From assembly GCA_032622095.1 (NCBI GenBank), contig CP136061.1, positions 98,331,345 through 98,395,344 of the forward strand: a stretch of 64,000 nucleotides of DNA, written 5' to 3'. How positions within the stretch are numbered: position 1 is the first letter of the stretch; every line of letters starts with the position of its first letter. The notes under the pieces are model-generated. The model worked only from the letters and a program-made list of their open reading frames with translations, made no database searches and was not told the origin of the DNA. Position numbers and translations under genes: made by a program. Shown piece by piece: positions 12,056 to 25,712 of the stretch. The stretch comes from Siphonodentalium dalli. Taxonomy: Eukaryota > Mollusca > Scaphopoda > Gadilida > Siphonodentaliidae.

Positions 12056-13080
12056 CAATTGAGCTGTCGGTACTCTACCATAACCATTTCGGTGGGTGTA
12101 GAGTAATGCACCATACCCCTTCTTATTCAAGGGACGTGATAGTACATACTAAACATATCCATCTTACCTATGGGGGAGACAGAATATAATCGAACTATAG
12201 TGACCCCAACCAAATTGCCAAGGTCATCTTCGGAGAGGCCGCGACCTATGGGTTATGCAATACTAGCCACACAGGAAAGAAGGTCTTATGTAACAATTCT
12301 AGTTCACCCATCGGTCAGTACAGACAAATGAGGATACTAATGGCGCTATAAGTCATTAGCGTATATATATAAACCAAACATTAATCTACTCTTTAATTAG
12401 TTCTGGCTCTTCAGGCATATCTGACATGTGCCAACATGCAATCGCTAATCTATGATTGATTCACAATTATGTATCATTTACCATCACATGCTGCTTACTA
12501 CATGATGTTACAGATGAATAAAATTTATACAGAGAACAGTCTTATTCCTTCACATAGATTATTTACAGTGTAGGACAATCACAATATATCAGAGGTGATA
12601 TCGACGAATAGCACACTCACTCGTTCATTCTGCAGGTACATGTATGTTCATTTTGGAGGGGGCGCAATTGTTTTTGTCTTGAATTTTACACTAATCAGTT
12701 CATGCCATTTGGAATAATTGCACAAACATTATATTGTCTGGAAAAAAAAAATTTGATTATAACCTTTTTATAGATTTAGCTTGTATGTCACACTTGTGAC
12801 AGTAAACCGGCTTATTCCATAGAATATATTACATTTGTTCTTAACTCAACAAGAGTTGTCAACTGAAATTAGTAGAAAGTAGTATTGTGAAAATATATTC
12901 TATCACAATGTTTACAAGAATATGGACTCATTAGACCTTAACAGTATCTTGTCTGACAAAAAAAAACAACAATGATTGCACAAGTGTTTTCCATACATCC
13001 ACAGTTTTGTAGATCGAGATTTGTTCATGGTATATTTAGATCTTGAGAAACAATGCCATATCAAATCCAGTCGTAAGTCG
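12056..13080. other. Non-coding stretch, no feature recognised
   Basis: AT-rich sequence, no exon or clear repeat. About 12780-12960 resembles 13920-14080 (agttgtgacagtaaac, ctccacaagagttgcc), a diverged local duplication. Confidence 0.4.
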
Positions 13081-13084
13081 GGAT

Positions 13085-13465
13085 CTGTTTTACCCTGTGC
13101 CAATGCATCCTCTTATATATGCGAGTCGACCATAGGTCGCCTCGCATATATAAGAGAATGCATTGGCCTAACAATTTTTTACAATTTTAATAATTTTTTC
13201 TTGTATTCTTTAACAATTTTATCATTTCACCCATACAGAGCCCCAGACAAACATGAGCAGACTACACTCTTCTATATGCTTATATATATGCGTGGGGCTC
13301 CCTGCAGGGTAATGGATGTTTTTTATTTTATGTCCTAAAAATAGTAAGAAACATTTATTTTAAAAAAATGATAAAAAATTGTTAGGCCAATGCATTCTCT
13401 TATATATGCGAGGCGACCTATGGTCGACTCGCATATATAAGAGAATGCATTGGCACAGGGTAAAA
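13085..13465. mobile_element. MITE bounded by two 70 bp hairpins in mirror orientation
   Basis: Hairpins 13097-13170 and 13386-13458 are built on gccaatgcattctcttatat and its reverse complement. The outer flanks accctgtgcc and ggcacagggt are inverted, as are the inner flanks ggcctaacaa and ttgttaggcc. The core agagccccagacaaacatga is almost identical at 63660-63930. Confidence 0.8.
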
Positions 13466-14691
13466 AAAATCCCATGACAAAACAAGCAATCCATGTGTCA
13501 CATCAATTTGACACCAAATTAGTCAAATGTCCAAATATAATTTGCAGCTGGTCAGATTTAGATGTATTATGATAAAATGTGCAGATGGTGGGTTTCTGGT
13601 GTACTATCGGACGTGGCATCTTACACTAGTCCGTTTCATCAACGCCGTTTGCAAATCCACACAGAAGTGAGTCAGCCAACAATTTCAGTCCGTTGAAATA
13701 ATTGTAAATAAACTTCGTCACAATATTATCTCTTCATCTGTAATCTGTAATACATAGAATATAAATATTAGTACGAAATAATTCAAAGGATTTATGGCGG
13801 GCAACATATCCCCGAATTATGTCCTATACCGGGTACAGCAGTCTATCTCATAGTCAACATAAAGCAGCTGTTTTACATCGAAGTCCCGTGTATATATCTT
13901 TCTACATCCAATATCCCCGATAACTGTAGTAGCACGTCGCAGTTGTGACAGTAAACTGGTTTAGTCCATAAAGAATAGTATACATGATCTTAACTCCACA
14001 AGAGTTGCCAACTGAAAGTAGTAATGTAATGCGACAAATATATTTGTTCAGACTGTATACAAGAATACGAACTCATTAGGCCTTGCGAAGTGACAGTGAG
14101 TGTTAAATGTAAACAAACTGAGGTTAATATTAATTACGCGGCATATTCGATGTGCGATTTAAAGACATATTATGGACTTGATCGAGTGCGTGAAAATGAT
14201 GTTAGTACTCAGGCGTTATGCCAATCTGGAGAATGTAGAATTCTACTAACATCGCCGAAAATTTCAAAGAAATCGGCCATACCACTCCATAGAAAACATC
14301 GTCTGAACTACACTCAATTGTAAATATTTACATCTCGATTCGGGACGCAACAATCGACGATAAACACACATAAATTATTTCGCCATCGATAGTCATTGCA
14401 TTTAGGTGATATATCAGAATGAGGGTGTCAATTTGGATTAATATTCGTAAAAATAACTACTTTGAGCAAGATTATTCTCCATTGCTATTTGATCACTTTA
14501 GCGTGGCATATAGATTATATTACATCTTTATGACCACCTGATGTCACTTTTTCCGGTATATATATCAGGTATTTAATTATTGTGTAAAATCTATCAACGT
14601 TGAAGAAAAATCCAACCACTGGATTTGGGCGTAAAGTCTGGCAAATCAAGACAAACAGCATTATCACAACTGTATCACTAGCTAGTTTACC

Positions 14692-15020
14692 TTGTGTCAA
14701 AGCATTCTCTTATATATGCGAGCTGACCATAGGTCGCCTCGTATATATAAGAGCATGCATTGGCCTAACAAATTGTTTATGTTTTTTTATAATTGTTAAA
14801 ACATGTAAGGAAGATATGACAAAAATGATACCAAAAACTGTTGAATATGTAAGAAATAATGATGAAAAATGATAAAAATTATTACAGAATGTAAGAAAAC
14901 ATTATAAAAATTGGTAAAGAATGTAAGAACAAAATATAAAAAATTATAAAATTGTTAAAGAATGTAAGAAAAAATTATAAAAATGATAACATTGTTAAAG
15001 AATATAAGAATCAATGATAC
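14692..15020. mobile_element. Single 70 bp hairpin plus AT-rich tail of the same MITE family
   Basis: The palindrome at 14695-14765 is followed by ggcctaacaa and repeated aatgtaagaaaaaattataa units. This matches one half of the two-hairpin element; the second hairpin is absent. Confidence 0.7.
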
Positions 15021-15463
15021 AAAATTGTATACCCATTTAACTAGCTGGTTTACGTTGAAGGTAACTTGGACCAGCTATTGCAGTGCAAAGTAAGAAATAT
15101 GTTAAGGAAATATGTTAAGGCAAATTTGTAAAATATGATAACAAGTTATACCACAGCTTAATATTACGGAAATTTCGGTTTATATTTTATTTCCACTTAA
15201 ATGTTATGTCCATGTTTATGGCACGCCTAAGATGTAAACAACCCGGACAAATGATTATATTCCCTCGGAATAAACGCTCTGCTTTCGTTTATGTCCTAAT
15301 ATCCACTGTCGGATTGCCATGGTGCATGTTCTAGGAAGGTACGGGAAGTTGAAAAATCACCAATGCCTTATAGTGCCGTGTGTTTTCAGCGGCCGCCACC
15401 ATTGAACCAGCGTGTGTCTTGGTGACAGATATGAAACTTGGTACAAAGAAAACCATATCCCAC

Positions 15464-15593
15464 CTTTGACTACCATGACCTAATGATGATCTTCTTCGAT
15501 TGTGTTTCATCCGCATGGATATGACGACGGCGGCAACAACTAAAGTAACTACACACACGATACAAGGAACAGCAATCACGTACCAGCTGGTAC
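15464..15593 (-). CDS. Transmembrane exon with basic stop-transfer
   Basis: The acceptor is ATATATTTACAG and the exon begins in phase 1. It completes Gly with FN3-4b and then reads TSWYVIAVPCIVCVVTLV and VAAVVISMRMKHNRRRSS. This is about 23 hydrophobic residues followed by Arg/Lys clusters, the topology of a type I membrane protein with its N terminus outside. Three donors are possible: exon ends 15480 or 15474 (phase 1) or 15464 (phase 2). The preceding intron is 10.6 kb. What follows in the cytoplasm was not found. Confidence 0.78.
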
Positions 15594-16500
15594 CTGTAAA
15601 TATATGAGACAATAATAATATGTCGGTATCTATGAATTGTCGATGTGGCCACCCTGTGAAGATGCTATACATTACTTTTTTTGCATTGCCCACTATATCA
15701 AACAACCAATTTAGCATGAGAGTGTTAACTAGTTACACTCTAACGTTACATGTGTAATGTTCATCGTGATTGATATCGAAAATCTAATAATCGTATTGGA
15801 TCAGTTTTACTTCGCAGGTAATTTCAATTCATATTTTATGTACTTTTCGTCAATTACACCGTAGTTCAGTCGGACTCGTGGTTATTCTTAGAACTCCTGT
15901 AGTACATTGGTAGTATATCAATTAGGTTTAATAGTAAGTGAGGAATAATGGTACTCCAGTCATGCTATCAACCAGAAAGTACGGTCAGAATCAGAGCCAG
16001 GTTTAGATGCACCAGATGAGGACAGACAACACTGCACCACATGGACAACACAGCTACACTTCCAGACCAGTTAAATCAGCACATGGCAGATGTAACAATC
16101 AGAGAAAGTTCTAATCATCATATGCAGCTATATTCAGACAATCCAATCCAAATGCAGACTTAGTAATAGTATGCAGTTACAGTACAAATCAAGACAAACC
16201 CATATATAAGGGCAATTCCAACCACGTAACCACTCATCACCACTTGGTCGATTGCTTGTTTGGGATTACGGTCGTCTAAGGCGAACCATTGCCAGTGCTT
16301 CCTAATGGCACAGCGATGTCCACCACTTGGTTGAGGCCCAGGTTTACCCACATGCACACAAAGTACACGTACCATGTCCATATTATATCAGTAGATGTTG
16401 CAGTACCATTCCACGACCAGGTCATATTATTATTAGTCCTCACAGGTAGCTCAAATACTATAGTATATATGCAGGTTCAGTCATATTAATACATACGTAT
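15594..16500. other. Intron sequence, no feature recognised
   Basis: Start of the 10.6 kb intron upstream of the transmembrane exon. Several short open frames lie here without splice or domain support. Confidence 0.4.
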
Positions 16501-16502
16501 TT

Positions 16503-16729
16503 GCATATAAGGATTAACTGTCATGTGAACTGTTTTTTATGCAGATGTAACCGTGAGGTAAGTGTCCATAACTTGTGTAAAACCCGAAGGGTTTGTAAAA
16601 CCCGAAGGGTTTTACATACAAGTTATGACCACTTACCTTTTACAAGGGGTTTACATACAAGTTATGACCACTTACCTCACGGTTACATCTCCATAAAAAC
16701 AGTCAATATGACAGTTAATCCTTATATTT
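16503..16729. mobile_element. Foldback element, ~75 bp arms
   Basis: Left arm ataaggattaactgtcatgt and right arm tatgacagttaatccttata are inverted repeats; gatgtaaccgtgaggtaagt on the left mirrors cttacctcacggttacatct on the right. The centre holds two copies of aaaacccgaagggttt. Confidence 0.85.
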
Positions 16730-17522
16730 ATATACATTTAGTGAAAAAGCCACTTTTGTAAATGTATTTAAATCGAAAAGTGTATCGTGACAAAACCAGC
16801 CCAAAATATCCTATATCACCCTTGGCAAAAGTTAACAGGAACAATTTCTTTATATTGAAATATGATGATTTAATTTAAGTCAATCCTGCGCGAGTCCAAA
16901 TGCGCCCAAAACATTACGCGTTTTTCTTTCCGGTATCGATGACGTATCGATGTAATTATGGGCTTGCAGTTATGAGCTGTTGCGCGTTCACCGAGAAATA
17001 ACTGCAACTAGTCACGTGGGCGCCGACCAATCGAAATGCTGGATTTAGTAATAATCACACTTAGTATGTAAATATACGTAAATGCTGGTACAATAGCATA
17101 GAGTATGGAGTAACGTTTCGTTGTATACGTCAAGTAATCGCACTAATTGGAGTAATTCACGGGTGTTCCTAACTTAGAACATGAGCTCACTTTGATGGGA
17201 TCATGCACACAATTGCATGACGTGTATCATAAACGTAATCATAGGTGTAGTTGGTATGCACAGACGGGAGAATGACGCATTAAATTAATGGGTTTCTATG
17301 GAAATCGCCGTATTCTGTGAACTCGATAAAAGAGTCACAACCCAATATCATATATATAGTTATTAACAAAAAGAAATTCAAACAGAGTAGCTTATACTAA
17401 ATGAGCGCCATGTTTGTTTTTGTGACAAGATATATGCTATTGATTAATCATGATCGAACATGATAAGGAAGTTAAAATAATATGCAATTGCTTTGAATAG
17501 TGTTATGAAAGAGCGATATAAA

Positions 17523-19001
17523 TCTCATATATATTTTGAAGACCTCTGTCTGTTTGTCTGTCTGTCTGTTTGTCTGTCATTTATACAAATCTACGATTCT
17601 CGACAGATCGGGACGAAACTTGGTACGTGTGTGTAGTTTGGCCAGGCGGTGGACGTTGTCGTATTGGCGAGCCCGTGCGGCGCCCGCTTCGCGCATGCGC
17701 AGACGAGATCTCGGAAACGGGTGGAGCTATCGACTTGAAATTTGCTATGTGAATGCATCTTTCCCCGGATTCAAATTTTATCGGGTCGCCGAGCCCGTGC
17801 GACGCCAACTTCGCGCATGCGCAGACCAGATCTCGGAAACGGGTGGAGCTATCGACCTGAAATTTGGTTTTTGAATAGCTATCGACTTGCAATTTGGTTT
17901 TTGAATAGCCGGGACAACGTCGGGCTCATCGGCTAGTCTCATATATATTTTGAAGACCTCTGTATGTTTGTCTGTCTGTACGTCTGTCATTTATACAAAT
18001 CTACGATTCTCGACCGATCGGGACGAAACTTGGTACGTGTGTGTAGTTTGACCAGGCGGTCGTCGTTGTCGCGTTGGCGAGCCCGCGCGGCGCCCACTTT
18101 GGGCATGCGCAGACGAGATCTCGGAAACGGGTTGAGCTATCGACTTGAAATTTGGTATGTGAATGTATCTTGCCCCGGATACGAATTTTATCGGATCGCC
18201 GAGCCCGTGCGACGCCAGCTTCGCGCATGCGCAGATCAGATCTCGGAAACGGGTAGAGATATCGACTTGAAATTTGGTTTTTTAATAACCCGGACAACGT
18301 CGGACTGGGTAGAGCTATCGACTTGAAATTTGGTTTTTGAATAGCACGGACAACGTCGGGATCATCGGCTAGTCTCATATATATTTGAAGACCTCTGTAT
18401 GTTTGTCTGTCTGTCCTTTATAGAATCGAAAACGGGTTGACCGATCGAGACCAAACTTCCTATCCAAAGGTAAACTCCCACGGGAATCGTCGACGTCGCA
18501 TTTTGGAGAAGCCCAGAGCACCCATTCTCCACTCTCAATCACAAAAAACGGCACTGCGGTGGTTAATCAAGTGATAATTTAATGAGCGTTTGTTTTTGAC
18601 GCATCGCTATAAAGAGCGTTTGTTTACCATTCAACGTTATTAGCATCTGCAGAAAGATATACGGGCCATAGTACTCTTACAATATTTATGCAATCGGGAC
18701 GAAACTTGGTACGTTTGGTACGTGTGTGTAGTTTGACCAGGCGGTCGACGTTGTCGTATTGGCGAGCCCGTGCGGCGCCCGCTTCGCGCATGCGCTGACG
18801 AGATCTCGGTAACCGGTAGAGCTATCGACTTGAAATTTCCTATGTGAATGTATCTTGCCCCGGATACGAATTTTATCGGGTCGCCGAGCCCGTGCGACGC
18901 AAGCTTCGCGCATGCGCAGACCAGATCTCGGAAACGGGTGGAGCTATCGACTTGAAATTTGGTTTTTGAATAGCCCGGACAACGTCGGGCTCATCGGCTA
19001 G
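17523..19001 (+). mobile_element. Head-to-tail Helitron-like units (at least three)
   Basis: Units begin TCTCATATATATTTTGAAGA and end in CTAG preceded by a hairpin (GCCCGGACAACGTCGGGC), the 5' TC / 3' hairpin-CTRR layout of Helitrons. The junctions CTAG|TCTCATAT at 17936/17937 and 18372/18373 show direct concatenation. Units are about 414 and 436 bp; the third (to 19001) has a different internal piece. No Rep/helicase is present, so they are non-autonomous. Confidence 0.65.
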
Positions 19002-19384
19002 TCTACTATATATTTTGAGACGTCCATATATATGTGTGTGTGTACTTTATAGAATCGAAAACGGTTTGTCAGATCGAGCTCAAACTTCCTATCTAAAGGT
19101 AAAAACCCACGGGAATGGCCGTCGTCGCGTTTTTGGACAAGCTCTGAGCACTCATTCTCCACTCCCAATCATCAAAATCACCGCAAACGGCACTGTGGGG
19201 GTTAATCGCGTTGATAGTTAACGAGCGTTCCTATCCGCAGTGTTGTTGATAAAAGAGCGTATGTGCGTAATGTGATTCTTACGTCTGTATACGGGCGTCA
19301 GCGTCGGTGATCGTGTTGTGTGATTCTTACGTACTTATGGTATCCAGACATGAGCGTGTTGTGTGATTATTACGTACTTAGGGC
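19002..19384. repeat. Partial Helitron-like unit
   Basis: Begins TCTACTATATATTTTGAGAC directly after the CTAG at 19001 and shares gaatcgaaaacggtttgt and aaactcccacgggaat-like text with 18420-18540. No terminal hairpin is found; it is cut by the 3.2 kb element at 19385. Confidence 0.45.
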
Positions 19385-22300
19385 TTCCTACAGTACACTC
19401 AGAGTGTGGTATAAGGAAAACACTCAACACGGTGGGAAGCCCACTAAGCCCACCGTGAATCACCGGCATTCACGGTGATTTTTCCACGGTGATCCACGGT
19501 GAACTCGAGTGGATCGGATTAAGTTGAATAAACTAACGTCTGGGTGACTTGTCGGTGACCACTGGGAATCACTGGGAATCACTGGTAATCACTGCGAATC
19601 ACCGCGAATCACAGAGAATCGCTTCAAAACGCCAACAGCTATATTGTATCACGTCATGCATAGCCGAAACCCTTTACTGTAGTTTATTCTAAAGCATACA
19701 CTCAGTGGGCCATGCATTGTATGTTGTTGTACATTATATTTATATTATGGTTGATATTTTCAAAAATTCGAGAATGATTAACTAGCTACATGTATAGGTA
19801 AAATAAATAAACAATTTGTTATTGTATTGATTGATTTCTTCCGCCCCTCGATCACTTATTTCAAATTTTAAGCGCAAATTTCGTATTATTTACACACATG
19901 CACACATATATGTATAATATAATGATCCAAGTCCATTAAACAATTAAAGTTGTTTTAATTGATTTTTAATAATGCTATCTTGTTTAGCAAAATGTTTAAA
20001 AGATCGAAATATGCGCGAAACGCAAATATGGATAACATTCCCTAGCTCTCTCATTTGTTCAGGCCCCTACATCAATGCATGCATAAACGTTCCGAGGGAA
20101 GACTGATTCAGCTAGCGTAAATGTTTTTTTTATTTATTGGGGTTTTGGATTTAACCCTGGATGATTTGGAAGGGGCGGAACTACTCCCCTACAACCCACT
20201 TTTGAATTTTAATGATTATCATGCTATGGGTGTATAATAACATGAAGTGGATGAAACGGGTATATAGTGTAAATACATGTGTATATACTAGCTAAAATAA
20301 TAAAACAAAATGTCGGTGACCACTAGGATTCACATATACATAGTTATGTTTATATATAGCGTGCGATTGTGTCCGTGTTATTTCAGACAATGGTAGTATA
20401 ATGGGAGTCAGTTAGCTCTTACATAACCTTTGACAGTTCAGCCAAGTCTGTAAGAGGTGTCAAAATTAATTGTCCCCGTTGCAGCGCCGCGCATAGGGTG
20501 CGAGTTTCAATCATAACCATATGAGCTACATTTACATGTAGTGTTCACTTTGCCATTCAGAATGAAGTAAGGCGCACAGTACACATCCCGCATGGCTATT
20601 GTTCCGGTGTTAGCGGCCACAAATAAAATGTACGCCGGTACTGTCGCATGCAATCAGACTCAGGTGTTTCCTCGAGTTCGTATGACACATGCTCTTTATA
20701 TTTACCATATACATATAAGTACCATTGCTATTAGTCACGTTGGAACAATAAAGAGCGTTCACTGTTAGTCTATTCAAATAAATGGTAAAAATAAACTTTC
20801 TCTTCAGTACGAATGAAAACACATTTAAAAACTGCTGTATGTGTATATGCTATATTTATTTATCCCGAATAAATGAAACCTCCGGGATTGTGATCTATAT
20901 TAAGTTACCGTATTATCTTTCCTAATTCCGACTACGTACCGTTATGTGGCAGTTCATATGAAATGATTGAATGCTTTATTGCGAAGACACAAATTAATGG
21001 GCAAGGTACGTTTGATGTTGGGGAATACTGAGGTCTATCCAGAGTAAAATATAGTTAATTCATATTTTAAAACTAATGTATGCGTGTATAAGCCTCTGTT
21101 GACTCGAACGCGATGAATACATATCCAATATTTAAATAATAAAATGCCCTTTATCATGACTCAACAATTGCATTTGCCATACTATCGTGTCTACAATATG
21201 GTTATGTAGAGGGATATATCGTTATTGGTTAAAAACATGTTAACCAATTTAACATCGGATTTATCCTGCAACATATCATTTGGATACTACGAAATCAGTC
21301 CGTCGCGATTCGGAATTTAAATCCTTCAGATATATAGCTTTTATTATATCATGAAAATCAGATAGGAATTAAAAAAAACACAGTTCCGATCCGCAATGCG
21401 CAATATTACATAACAACGGTCAAATTCAGTTAGCTGAATACCCGAGCATCCTGTAGTTTTCTCGTGTGCTCTCTTTGTGTAGACATAATGACGTAATGAT
21501 GGTGAACGAGTAATCCGAAACCACACACCTTCCACATTAGACACAGGCATGCGATATATAAATGTGCATACATACAGATAAAAAGTTAAAACAAAGCTTA
21601 TTCAACAAGTATATAGTTGAATATTTACGCACACGAATGACTTTAATTGATACCAAAAAGCTATGTACATGCACATGTATCCCGGGAAAATTGGATGCAA
21701 ATAAAGATCATTAAAACAAAATTGGAATGGTACCACCTGGTGGGTGATATAACGGTGTTAGTTTTTCTAAAGTTTGAAAATGATACTATTATTACAATGA
21801 TATATTGATAAATACGCGATATATTTAGTTGCACCTGCTCTGAACAAAACATATATTTGATAATGTCAGAGATATTTACGAGCTGTCCTCAGTTTTCGCA
21901 GATAAGTGAAATAAACGCTCTTTATTTGTACTATGTAATGACTAGAATACTGGGAATTATCTGTATGCCGAAGAACGGTCGGGACCCAAACGTTCTACGA
22001 TCACAATAATTAATACAACCAGAAAGAGGCCGTTCATGTATATCATTTTTAGCGTACCTATCGGCATATGCTGATCCATGATCCGCGATGTATCAAAATC
22101 GATCATAATTTGGACATTCAAACCAACAAGTGCCTTTAAATTGAGCAAGAAGTTGAAACTGAAAACATTATGTTTTTTTTTTCTCTCAAGTCAACATGTC
22201 AAAAAGTTTAAAAGATAAAAATGTGCGCGAAGCACACAAACGGACCACAGTATAATAAAGCGTTCCCTACAGCTAATTTTAATTTTACATTACTATGTTT

Positions 22301-22610
22301 TCCTTTTCAATTTGTTTTAAATGAAAACAAATAAAAACTAAACGGTGGAAAATGCAATGCTTTGAAGGTTGCGAATATAATGGTTTCGCAGTGATTGTCG
22401 GCAATCCACCGTGTTTCACGGTGATTCGCGGTGTTTTGTAGTGAGGTGGGAATACACTGCCATCACCTTGTTGATTAGACAAAAGCGCCTCGCTAATCCT
22501 CTCCACTAAGGCCCACGGTGTTGAGTGGGCCACCGTGAATCACTCTCCCAAAAATATCCCCACCGTGTTGAGTGTTTTCCTTACAGCACACGATGAGTGT
22601 ACTGTAGGAA
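19385..22610. mobile_element. 3.2 kb inverted-repeat DNA element, non-autonomous
   Basis: The left end ttcctacagtacactcagag and right end cgatgagtgtactgtaggaa are inverted; the match extends inward through ggaaaacactcaacacggtg, about 50 bp in all. Subterminal copies of cacggtgat and aatcactgggaatcactg occur at both ends. No recognisable transposase is encoded and no clear target duplication is visible. Confidence 0.7.
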
Positions 22611-22639
22611 CTGGGATCGGGTCAGTTTTTCCGTCCTAG

Positions 22640-24030
22640 GTGATACTCATATATGTATGTGTGTGTGTCCTTTATAGACTCGAACCGATTGAGCTCAAAC
22701 TTGCTACCTACGGGAAGTGTCATGCGCGGGTTAAAATTGTGACCCCGACCTGACCTTGACCATCAAAATGATCAATTCAAGGTCAAATCGGGTAAAACTG
22801 GCGGATTTTTTATTTGTTTGGCGGAACTGGTCAATTCAAGGTCAAATGGGGTAAAACTGGCGGATTTCTGTACTTTTGTCCGGGGAGTGTTTTGGACGGG
22901 TCAATTGATGACCACGACCTGACCTTGACCTACAAAATTGTCAATTCAAGGTCAAATCGGGTAAAACTTGCTGATTTCGACGCACAAGTGTCTCGGAACC
23001 TGTTGCAATTGCTTTTTCGAACAAAGTCATGGGACGAATGCCGCCAGTGGCGGGCTAACCTGCTAGTCTCATATATATTTTTGAAGACCTCTGTCTGTCT
23101 GTCTGTCTGTCTGTATGTTTGTCTGTCATTTATACAAATCTACGATTCTCGACCGATCGGGACGAAACATGGTACGTGTGTGTAGTTTGACCAGGCGGTC
23201 GCCCTTGTCGTATTGGCGAGCCCATGCGACGCCCGTGCAGCGCATGCGCAGACGAGATCTCGGAAACGGGTGGAGCTATCGACTTGAAATTTGCTATGTG
23301 AATGTACCTTGCCCCGGATACGAATTTTATCGGGTCGCCGAGCCCGAGCGACGCCAGCTTCGCGCATGCGCAGACCAGATCTCGGAAACGGGTGGAGCTG
23401 TCGACTTGAAATTTGGTTTTTGAATAGCCCGGACCATCAGCTACTCTATTATATATTTTGGAAGATCTGTCTGTGTGTCTGTAATCGATGGACTCGAAAA
23501 CGGCCGAGCCGATTTCGATGAAACTTGGTATGTGGGGTATTTTCGGCCGGGGAGTGACATAGGCCTATTAATTTGCCCGTGGGACGTGACTTTGACCTTG
23601 ACATCGGGTAATTCCAAGGTCAAACTCCCGAATATCACGGGCTTTCGATGAAACTTGGTATGCGGTGGTACTTTCGTATAGGGATTCTCATAGGGATATT
23701 CATTTGCCCGTGCGACGTGACATTGACCTTGAAATCGGGTCAATTAAAGGTCAAATCGCCAATTTTGATGGGATTTCAACGAAATTTTATACATAGGGTT
23801 ACTTTTGTCCACTGAGTGTTCTGGACGGGTCAAATCGTGACCACGACCTGACCTTGACCTTCAAAATGATCAATTCAAGGTCAAATCGGGTAAAACCGGA
23901 TGGATTTCGACGGGCTCGTTTGTCGGGTACTTTTGTCCGGGCAGTGTTTTGGACTGGTCAAATCGTGACCTTGACCTTCAAAATGGACAATTCAAGGTCA
24001 AAGCCCGGACGAAGTCGGTTCACCTTCTAG
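22640..24030 (+). mobile_element. Second cluster of Helitron-like units (about three)
   Basis: The unit ending at 23066 closes with the hairpin CCGCCAGTGGCGG and CTAG; the next starts TCTCATATATATTTTTGAAG at 23067. It ends near CTAC (23441-23444), followed by a unit starting TCTATTATATATTTTGGAAG that ends with CCCGGACGAAGTCGG and CTAG at 24030. Internal caattcaaggtcaaatcggg repeats occur in the outer units. No Helitron protein is present. Confidence 0.6.
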
Positions 24031-24199
24031 TATTATATATAGTTGTGAGAATATTAAATTAATTAAGTTGGCGCAATAGGTTGCAACCAGATTGTGGTGT
24101 CCCGTAGTGTCTAGTGTTGAAGGTATAGTTGGCCGCATACGGGAACAATAAACAAAATATGGAGTCCATAAGTTTTGATAACTTTATATTTGATATGTT

Positions 24200-24510
24200 T
24201 TATTGATTGATTGGGGTTTATTGTCGCTTTAGCAACTAAGGCCATATCACGACATTGCCAGTTTTATTGGTGGAGGAAATCCGCACACTTGCGACTATCT
24301 AACAGTGATTTCAATGGCTGATAGACTCGTCAACCATGTGCGGCAAACCACCGGCCATCGGCGAGTAACTGGTAACTCCACCAGATAACGATTTCGAGTT
24401 ACAAAATCCACGATGGAAACATGTGGATATGAACCCTTATCGCCAGGGCTGGAGGGCGAAACGGCTTGGAGTTGTACCCCTAACCAATTTAGCCACTGGT
24501 GCCCCTTTAT
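24200..24510. mobile_element. SINE-like unit
   Basis: tgattgattggggtttattg, tagcaactaaggccatatca and a closing gccactggtgcccct resemble a SINE-type repeat familiar from molluscs and annelids. A B-box-like gatatgaaccc lies near 24430. Family assignment is from memory of style, not from a search. Confidence 0.4.
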
Positions 24511-25708
24511 ATTTTTATAAGTCTCTCTCGATAAGCAATGTGTAAACAGGTTATGAAGAGGTCTTGCTGGTAGGAAAGTTATGGGTGAAGTCCAGTTCTC
24601 GCTATCAAGAACGGGTAGTTATTTCTAGTATCGATGGTATCATGTGTCCATATAAGGTCTGGGTATCATGGTATCCATGTTATATATACGTTCACTATGG
24701 CGTGTATCACACTATTGTTACTGGATTATTCGATTCTTCTGTTCATACCTGTGTTGTACAATGAATACAACCAGTCATCGGCAATTAAGGTATGATCGTA
24801 TTACTTATGTGTGTACGCTCGTATTCATCGTTTCACATGCCTCTCCTGTTACACAGTGCTTACCACTACATAATTAACTCTATCAATACAACAACGGGGA
24901 ATGGAAGATTATCCCAGATCCGGGAACACATCAAACTCTATCTATTATACTATATTATGTACTATCGGACAGTGGTCTGGATACTGTTCATTTGCATCAG
25001 TAATGTTGAGAGTGCAATGTGGCTGTTCACTGGGTCATCGTCCGATACCTTCCACAAACGCATGGACATTGTGGATTTCGCACTGTCAAATTTAGCTGCA
25101 ATACATGTAGTTGAATATAACTATAATTGGTATATCCATAATGTGTCTGACCTGATGTACGAATGAGAAATAATATATGTTTACACCAAGTATGGTTACA
25201 TATAGGTGTCCGATAGTACAGAAGATATCGGTTGATATATAATTATGTTCCCAGTATTGCTATAACGTATTGTACAGATAAACACAGCACATCGAGATAT
25301 AACTAATAGAATAGATACAATCATAATTATCAAGATCATATTCTAAATTGGATGTGACATGTACTACCATCTTGTATGTTGGAAGGATCAGACCACGATC
25401 GTTCCACCATACAGATGACATGATACACGTCACATGGTAGGTGTATCATATACATCATACCTTATTAGGATGCATGATATGATACACCATACGTTATAAT
25501 AACTACTGGCGTCGAGAGATACGAAGAACCTCTCTCTCTCCATCAGCCGATCCGACTAGACCTCTTTTACCGATGCTCCTGCTGTGTTTATCACTATGAC
25601 TTATACACATATAAAGTTATCAAAAGCTACGGACAGTTATTGTTATCAAAGTTCCCGACACGGCCAATTCAACATCTAAACCCTAGACACCGGGACATAG
25701 GCTGGACA
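24511..25708. other. Intron sequence, no gene recognised
   Basis: Short open frames at 24564-25166 (plus) are Tyr/Ile/Cys-rich chance frames. A small repeat of catgatacaccatac / gtatcatatacatcat occurs at 25420-25500. Confidence 0.4.
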
Positions 25709-25712
25709 TTAA

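Noticed and set aside
17536-18378. Overlapping 100-125 codon frames on both strands rich in Arg/Cys
   Set aside because: They follow the GC-rich Helitron-like units, recur in each unit on both strands, and match no protein; composition explains the open frames.
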